Shown piece after piece: positions 5,740 through 9,386 of a DNA stretch of 9,386 nucleotides. The first letter of the stretch is position 1. Each line of letters opens with the position of its first letter. This DNA is from an uncultured Polyangiaceae bacterium. Its GTDB lineage: Bacteria; Myxococcota_A; Polyangia; Polyangiales; Houyiibacteriaceae. Both the position numbers and the translations under genes were made by a program. The stretch is from positions 1-9,386 of the forward strand of contig CAMYMX010000095.1 of assembly GCA_947259605.1 (NCBI GenBank). The letters run 5' to 3'. Below the pieces are notes generated by a model, which had not been told where the DNA came from, searched no databases, and saw nothing but the letters and a program-made list of their open reading frames with translations.

Positions 5740-7917
5740 ATGAGCGGCAATGAAATTCGTCTCCAGGCGATCAATGAAGTCACCAACCGGGGCGACGTCC
5801 CGACCGGGTCGCCGCCGAAACCGCTGAGCGAAATCTGGGCGAGCGATGTCTTCAATCTCGCGACGATGGAGGAAGCTCTTTCGAAGAGTGCCTTCAAGGC
5901 GATGAAAAAGACGGTGCAGACGGGGGCGCCGCTCGACCCTTCCACGGCCGATGTCGTTGCCGCAGCGATGAAGGATTGGGCCCTAGGTAAAGGGGTGAAG
6001 TTCTTCTCCCACATCTTCTACCCCATGACGAACATCACCGCCGAGAAGCACGATGGCTTCATCGTGACCAACGCCGACGGCAACGCGATCACCGAGTTCA
6101 CCGGAAGTCTCCTCATCAAAGGTGAACCAGATGGTTCCTCTTTTCCGAATGGCAGCCTTCGCATGACCGCCGCCGCCCGAGGCTACACCGCCTGGGATCC
6201 GACGAGCCCGGTCTATGTGATGAACACCCAAAACGGCGCGACCTTGATGATTCCGAGTGTCTTCATGTCGTGGACGGGCGAGGCCCTCGACAAGAAGATC
6301 CCGCTTCTGCGTTCGAACGCTGCGATGGACAAAGCCGCCCAGAAGGTCCTGAAGCTGATGGGCGAAACCGACATCGCGCCACTCAACTCGAGCTGTGGCG
6401 CCGAGCAAGAGTACTTTTTAATCGACTCGCACTTCGCGAACAGCCGCCCCGACTTGCTCCTTGCGGGGCGCACCCTCTTTGGCGCACCGTCGCCCAAGGG
6501 CCAGGAGTTCGACGATCACTACTTCGGGGCCATCCCCGGGCGCGTCCAGGTCTTCATGCAGGCCTTCGAAGACAAGCTCTTCAAGCTCGGCATACCCGCC
6601 AAGACGCACCACAACGAAGTCGCGCCGGGGCAGTTCGAGATCGCGCCCTACTTCGAATCCGCAAACGTGGCCGCCGATCACCAGCAGCTCATGATGACGA
6701 TCATGAAGAGCACCGCGCTCGAGCATGGCTTCGTCTGCCTGCTCCACGAAAAGCCCTTCGCCGGCATCAATGGCTCGGGCAAGCACGTGAACTGGTCGAT
6801 CGGAAACGCGACCCAGGGGAATCTCCTCGACCCGGGAAACACCCCGCACGACAACCTCAACTTCCTGCTCTTCTGCGGCGCGGTGATCCGAGGCGTCCAT
6901 CTCTACGGGCCTCTCTTGCGCGCGGTCATCGCGACTGCCGGAAACGATCATCGCCTCGGCGCCAACGAGGCGCCCCCTGCGATCCTATCGGTGTACCTCG
7001 GCGATCAGCTCGAGGGCGTCTTCAACGACATCAAGGACGGCAAGGTTTCTGTCTCGAACGGTGGTGGCATGATGGACCTCGGCCTCGCGCAGATTCTCCC
7101 GTTCAACCGGGATCCGGGCGACCGAAACCGCACCTCGCCCTTCGCGTTCACCGGCAACCGCTTCGAGTTCCGCGCCGTCGGCTCTTCCCAATCGGTTTCC
7201 GGCCCACTCGTCGCGATGAACACGATCCTCGCCGACTCCCTCGAGTGGATCGCCGAGAAGCTCGAAGCCGAGTTGTCGAGCGGAAAGAAACAGCCGGCAG
7301 CCGTCGCCGCCGTGCTTCAGGAGCTCATGCAGGAGCATGGGAACGTGATCTTCGGTGGCGATGGCTACTCGCACGAATGGCACGTCGCTGCGGTCGAAAA
7401 GCACGGCCTCAAGAACATCCCCACCACCGCGGATGCCCTGCCGGTTCTGAACGACCCCTCGGTGATCGACCTCTTCAAGCGCACCGGTGTGCTTTCGCCG
7501 GTCGAGCTCGAAAGCCGATACGAGGTCTACGCCGAGCAATACATCCTCTCGATCGGCGTCGAGGCCAAGCTGGTCGTCGAGCTCGCCAAAACGGTCCTCT
7601 ACCCAGCCACCATGTCGTACGTCTCGAGCCTCGCCGCCACGCTCAACAGCGCGTCGGCCCTAGGCGTCGAGCTCGAATCCACGGCAGTGAAGAAGATCGC
7701 GAACGAAACGAATGCGATGATGTCCGCCGTCAGCTCACTCGAGGAGGCCTTGGTGAACCATCACTTCGACTCGACGGAAGCGCACATGAAGTACTGCGCA
7801 GGAACGCTGCGCGAGCTGATGGACCGGACCCGCGCCCACGCCGACGCGCTCGAAACCATGGTCGCGGACGAGTGCTGGCCGCTCCCCAAGTACCGGGAGA
7901 TGCTCTTCATCAAGTGA
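5740..7917 (+). CDS. glnN: Glutamine synthetase type III
   Basis: A complete 725-residue protein of the length expected for type III glutamine synthetase, well above the 440-470 of types I and II. It makes glutamine from glutamate, ammonia and ATP in the cytoplasm. The N-terminal half holds the family-specific region (VKFFSHIFYPMTNITAEKHDGF, 86-107). The catalytic barrel follows: NSSCGAEQEYFLID (216-229), KTHHNEVAPGQFEIAPYFE (288-306), the histidine-loop segment INGSGKHVNWSIG (343-355), and NRTSPFAFTGNRFEFRAVG (463-481). The extended C-terminus ends WPLPKYREML. A good Shine-Dalgarno supports the start at 5740. Type III enzymes are dodecamers and lack the type I adenylylation loop, so control by GlnE is not expected. 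No PII or ntr gene is adjacent. The channel gene upstream is 117 bases away, so shared transcription is possible but unproven. Confidence 0.96.
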   Translation: MSGNEIRLQAINEVTNRGDVPTGSPPKPLSEIWASDVFNLATMEEALSKSAFKAMKKTVQTGAPLDPSTADVVAAAMKDWALGKGVKFFSHIFYPMTNITAEKHDGFIVTNADGNAITEFTGSLLIKGEPDGSSFPNGSLRMTAAARGYTAWDPTSPVYVMNTQNGATLMIPSVFMSWTGEALDKKIPLLRSNAAMDKAAQKVLKLMGETDIAPLNSSCGAEQEYFLIDSHFANSRPDLLLAGRTLFGAPSPKGQEFDDHYFGAIPGRVQVFMQAFEDKLFKLGIPAKTHHNEVAPGQFEIAPYFESANVAADHQQLMMTIMKSTALEHGFVCLLHEKPFAGINGSGKHVNWSIGNATQGNLLDPGNTPHDNLNFLLFCGAVIRGVHLYGPLLRAVIATAGNDHRLGANEAPPAILSVYLGDQLEGVFNDIKDGKVSVSNGGGMMDLGLAQILPFNRDPGDRNRTSPFAFTGNRFEFRAVGSSQSVSGPLVAMNTILADSLEWIAEKLEAELSSGKKQPAAVAAVLQELMQEHGNVIFGGDGYSHEWHVAAVEKHGLKNIPTTADALPVLNDPSVIDLFKRTGVLSPVELESRYEVYAEQYILSIGVEAKLVVELAKTVLYPATMSYVSSLAATLNSASALGVELESTAVKKIANETNAMMSAVSSLEEALVNHHFDSTEAHMKYCAGTLRELMDRTRAHADALETMVADECWPLPKYREMLFIK

Positions 7918-7926
7918 CCTTCCGCA

Positions 7927-8256
7927 TCACCCCGGAACCGCGGGAACGGGCACCTTGCTATCTCGGCCTTCGTGTTCGAGCGATACGTGAAGCGAGCCAG
8001 TGAGCACGCCTTGCCAAGGCCCTTGCAGCGCTTCGAACGCGCTCTCATCGAGGTCGACCGACTCCTCGAGCAGCGCATCGACCAGCAACTGACGATGATC
8101 GTCCTCCATGTCCCAGTGAACCACCAGGGCCAGTCCGCCGAGTTGGTGCGCTTCCGTCAAAAACACGTGCGCCTTCGCAAACGCCCGCTCCACTGCCGAA
8201 AGCGCCTCGTTGGGCGTCGCATGCATGGTGGCCGTCAGCGCACAATCGTCCGACAC
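7927..8256 (-). CDS. Small acidic hypothetical protein
   Basis: I do not recognise this 109-residue protein. It is acidic and mostly alpha-helical in appearance (NEALSAVERAFAKAHVFLTEA; DHRQLLVDALLEESVDLDE). It has no signal peptide, membrane span or cysteine motif; the only Cys is C5. Its third-codon-position GC is high, as in its neighbours, whereas the opposite-strand frame is Arg-rich and unconvincing, so I take the minus strand as coding. The start is uncertain: the longest frame begins with GTG at 8256 and an ATG lies at 8226. Neither has a clear Shine-Dalgarno. The gene follows the alpha/beta hydrolase after 35 bases on the same strand, suggesting one operon, and ends 9 bases from the glutamine synthetase stop. 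Confidence 0.65.
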   Translation of the reverse strand: MSDDCALTATMHATPNEALSAVERAFAKAHVFLTEAHQLGGLALVVHWDMEDDHRQLLVDALLEESVDLDESAFEALQGPWQGVLTGSLHVSLEHEGRDSKVPVPAVPG

Positions 8257-8291
8257 GACGCGCCAGTGTACCAGCGAGGACCTCGACTGCC

Positions 8292-9200
8292 CTAACCCGA
8301 ATCTGAACCAGCCGCAGAGGGCGGCCGAAGAATGCGCCGGCGCGACACCTTGATGCGCGCCGGCCGCGTCGATTCGATGAACTCGGTGAGCGCGGTGACG
8401 AAACGCTCGGGCGCTTCGCAGTGCGGGTAGTGCCCCACGCCTTCGATGATTTCGAGCCAGCTCCCCGGGATGACTGCATGCGCTGCGTAGGCATGCTCCA
8501 CAGGGATCACGTGATCGTCCTCACCCCAAATGATGAGCGTGGGCATCCCCGCGGCCAGGTAGAGCTTGTCATTTGCGCTCACCGACTGGCCGCGCGGATC
8601 GATGACGGCGCGTAATGTGCGCAGGAACGCGCGACGCGCGTCGACATCCCCGAGCGAGGAATAGCTCCGCCAGAGCTCGGGAATCACGGTCGCGCTTTCG
8701 AGCTTTTTGCGGAGCGCGACGCGGCCGATCGCTTCGGCGATGCGCCGGACGGGCGGAGCGCAGGCGACGAGCAATATCGCTTCGGACCCCGGAAGCGTCA
8801 GCATCCGCAGGAGCGGATTGACCTCGGTGCCGAGCCCGCCCGCATTGACCAGCACCAATCGCTCGCAGCGCTCCGGGTACTGATACGAAAGCTGCATCGC
8901 AATCCCGCCCCCGTACGACTGCCCGACCACCGTGGCGCGCTTGTATCCCAAGGCGACGATCAAGTCGCGCAGAACCGATGCCATCGCGCCGAGCGAGTAG
9001 TCGCCCTTCGTTTTGTCCGACTCGCCGTGCCCAAGAAGGTCCGGGGCCAGCACGGTGAAGCGCTCGCTCAGCGCGGGCATGACCTGCTTCCAAGTCGTCG
9101 CGCTGCCGGCCATGCCGTGAATCAAGAGCACCAATGGGCCTTTGCCAGCCAGTCGATAGGTCAGGCGCTTGCCATGGATGATGAGCTCTTGTTGCTCCAT
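8292..9200 (-). CDS. Alpha/beta-fold hydrolase
   Basis: A 302-residue alpha/beta hydrolase with the full catalytic set. The oxyanion-hole motif is HGMAG (28-33 region), the nucleophile elbow is GQSYGG with Ser95, the acid is Asp229 in WGEDDHVIP, and the base is His257 in GVGHYPH. The DLLGHGESDK segment (54-63) and PxLxxWGxxD segment are typical of the epoxide hydrolase/lipase/C-C hydrolase group. No signal peptide is seen, so it should be cytoplasmic. A basic tail (IKVSRRRILRPP, about 283-294) follows the fold. The substrate cannot be predicted. The start ATG lies 4 bases after the stop of the ABC1/UbiB-like gene, so the two genes are almost certainly co-transcribed and perhaps translationally coupled. 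Confidence 0.93.
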   Translation of the reverse strand: MEQQELIIHGKRLTYRLAGKGPLVLLIHGMAGSATTWKQVMPALSERFTVLAPDLLGHGESDKTKGDYSLGAMASVLRDLIVALGYKRATVVGQSYGGGIAMQLSYQYPERCERLVLVNAGGLGTEVNPLLRMLTLPGSEAILLVACAPPVRRIAEAIGRVALRKKLESATVIPELWRSYSSLGDVDARRAFLRTLRAVIDPRGQSVSANDKLYLAAGMPTLIIWGEDDHVIPVEHAYAAHAVIPGSWLEIIEGVGHYPHCEAPERFVTALTEFIESTRPARIKVSRRRILRPPSAAGSDSG

Positions 9201-9204
9201 CGCC

Positions 9205-9386
9205 CTAGGCTTCTACCACAGTGTTGCTCCCTGGCGAGTGCGACGAGAGCGCCGACATGAAGACGGGCAGCATGATCCGCTGAAGGTCCATGGTCGGTCG
9301 GTAGTGCATGATGAGGCCGCCGAGCGTGGCGACGACCCGGCCGATCATCACGAAGTGATCGGGAACGCGCACGACAGGATCCTGTT
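9205..9386 (-). CDS. ABC1/UbiB (AarF-like) atypical kinase family protein, 3' end only
   Basis: The last 59 codons of a gene entering from the right edge. The translated end reads QDPVVRVPDHFVMIGRVVATLGGLIMHYRP, then MDLQRIMLPVFMSAL, and finishes SNTVVEA-stop (TAG, complement of 9205-9207). The pattern 'P-x-hydrophobic-GR-x-hydrophobic-TL-x-G' followed by a proline-containing helix resembles the C-terminal part of ABC1/UbiB/AarF atypical kinases, which support ubiquinone synthesis or lipid homeostasis. The kinase core lies outside the window, so the assignment is from the C-terminal pattern alone. The frame is intact through the available sequence, and the next gene begins 4 bases later. Confidence 0.7.
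   Translation of the reverse strand, partial: QDPVVRVPDHFVMIGRVVATLGGLIMHYRPTMDLQRIMLPVFMSALSSHSPGSNTVVEA

Noticed and set aside
6270..8003. Second plus-strand open frame of 577 codons inside glutamine synthetase
   Set aside because: Arg/Pro-rich out-of-frame shadow of a gene with unmistakable glutamine synthetase III motifs.
7972..8295. Plus-strand frame of 107 codons opposite the small orphan gene
   Set aside because: Arg/Gln-rich with no motif. The minus-strand frame has better composition and third-position GC, and sits in operon order.

Overview
The window is GC-rich, densely coded DNA with long accidental open frames on both strands. The gene content is a divergent LysR pair, an ECF sigma factor with a zinc-finger anti-sigma factor, a type III glutamine synthetase, a pectinacetylesterase relative and an ABC1/UbiB-type protein. 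Together these suggest a free-living Gram-negative bacterium, most likely Myxococcota (Polyangia-like). That placement is an inference from composition and gene families. No RNA gene, insertion sequence, CRISPR array or prophage gene was seen, and no gene-free stretch exceeds about 300 bases.

Layout. Positions 1-95 (-) hold the first 31 codons of an NAD(P)-binding Rossmann (NmrA/SDR-like) protein. It diverges across a 74-base control region from a LysR-type regulator at 170-1135 (+). Facing the regulator is a two-gene unit on the minus strand: an ECF sigma factor (3403-2840) overlaps by 4 bases an unusual 557-residue anti-sigma protein (2843-1170). The latter joins a zinc-binding anti-sigma domain, membrane segments, a 17-residue-repeat beta-solenoid resembling bactofilins, and a multi-pass C-terminal membrane domain. 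On the plus strand follow a pectinacetylesterase-like gene that has lost its nucleophile region and N-terminus (3557-4393), a two-TM potassium channel with an RCK domain (4534-5622), and a complete type III glutamine synthetase (5740-7917). On the minus strand at the right end, the 3' end of an ABC1/UbiB-family protein (9386-9205) is followed after 4 bases by an alpha/beta hydrolase (9200-8292) and then by a small unrecognised protein (8256-7927). These three look like one operon that meets the glutamine synthetase gene tail to tail, 9 bases apart.

How the genes may work together. The LysR protein probably controls its divergent oxidoreductase neighbour. The sigma/anti-sigma pair looks like an envelope-sensing switch whose sensor is a beta-solenoid. 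The channel and glutamine synthetase both bear on the potassium and glutamate/glutamine pools, but nothing in the sequence shows that they are co-regulated.

The observations most worth a second look are the anti-sigma/beta-solenoid fusion with an embedded signal-peptide-like segment, the esterase relative lacking its catalytic serine region, and a possible internal start in the channel gene that would give free RCK subunits, as in MthK.
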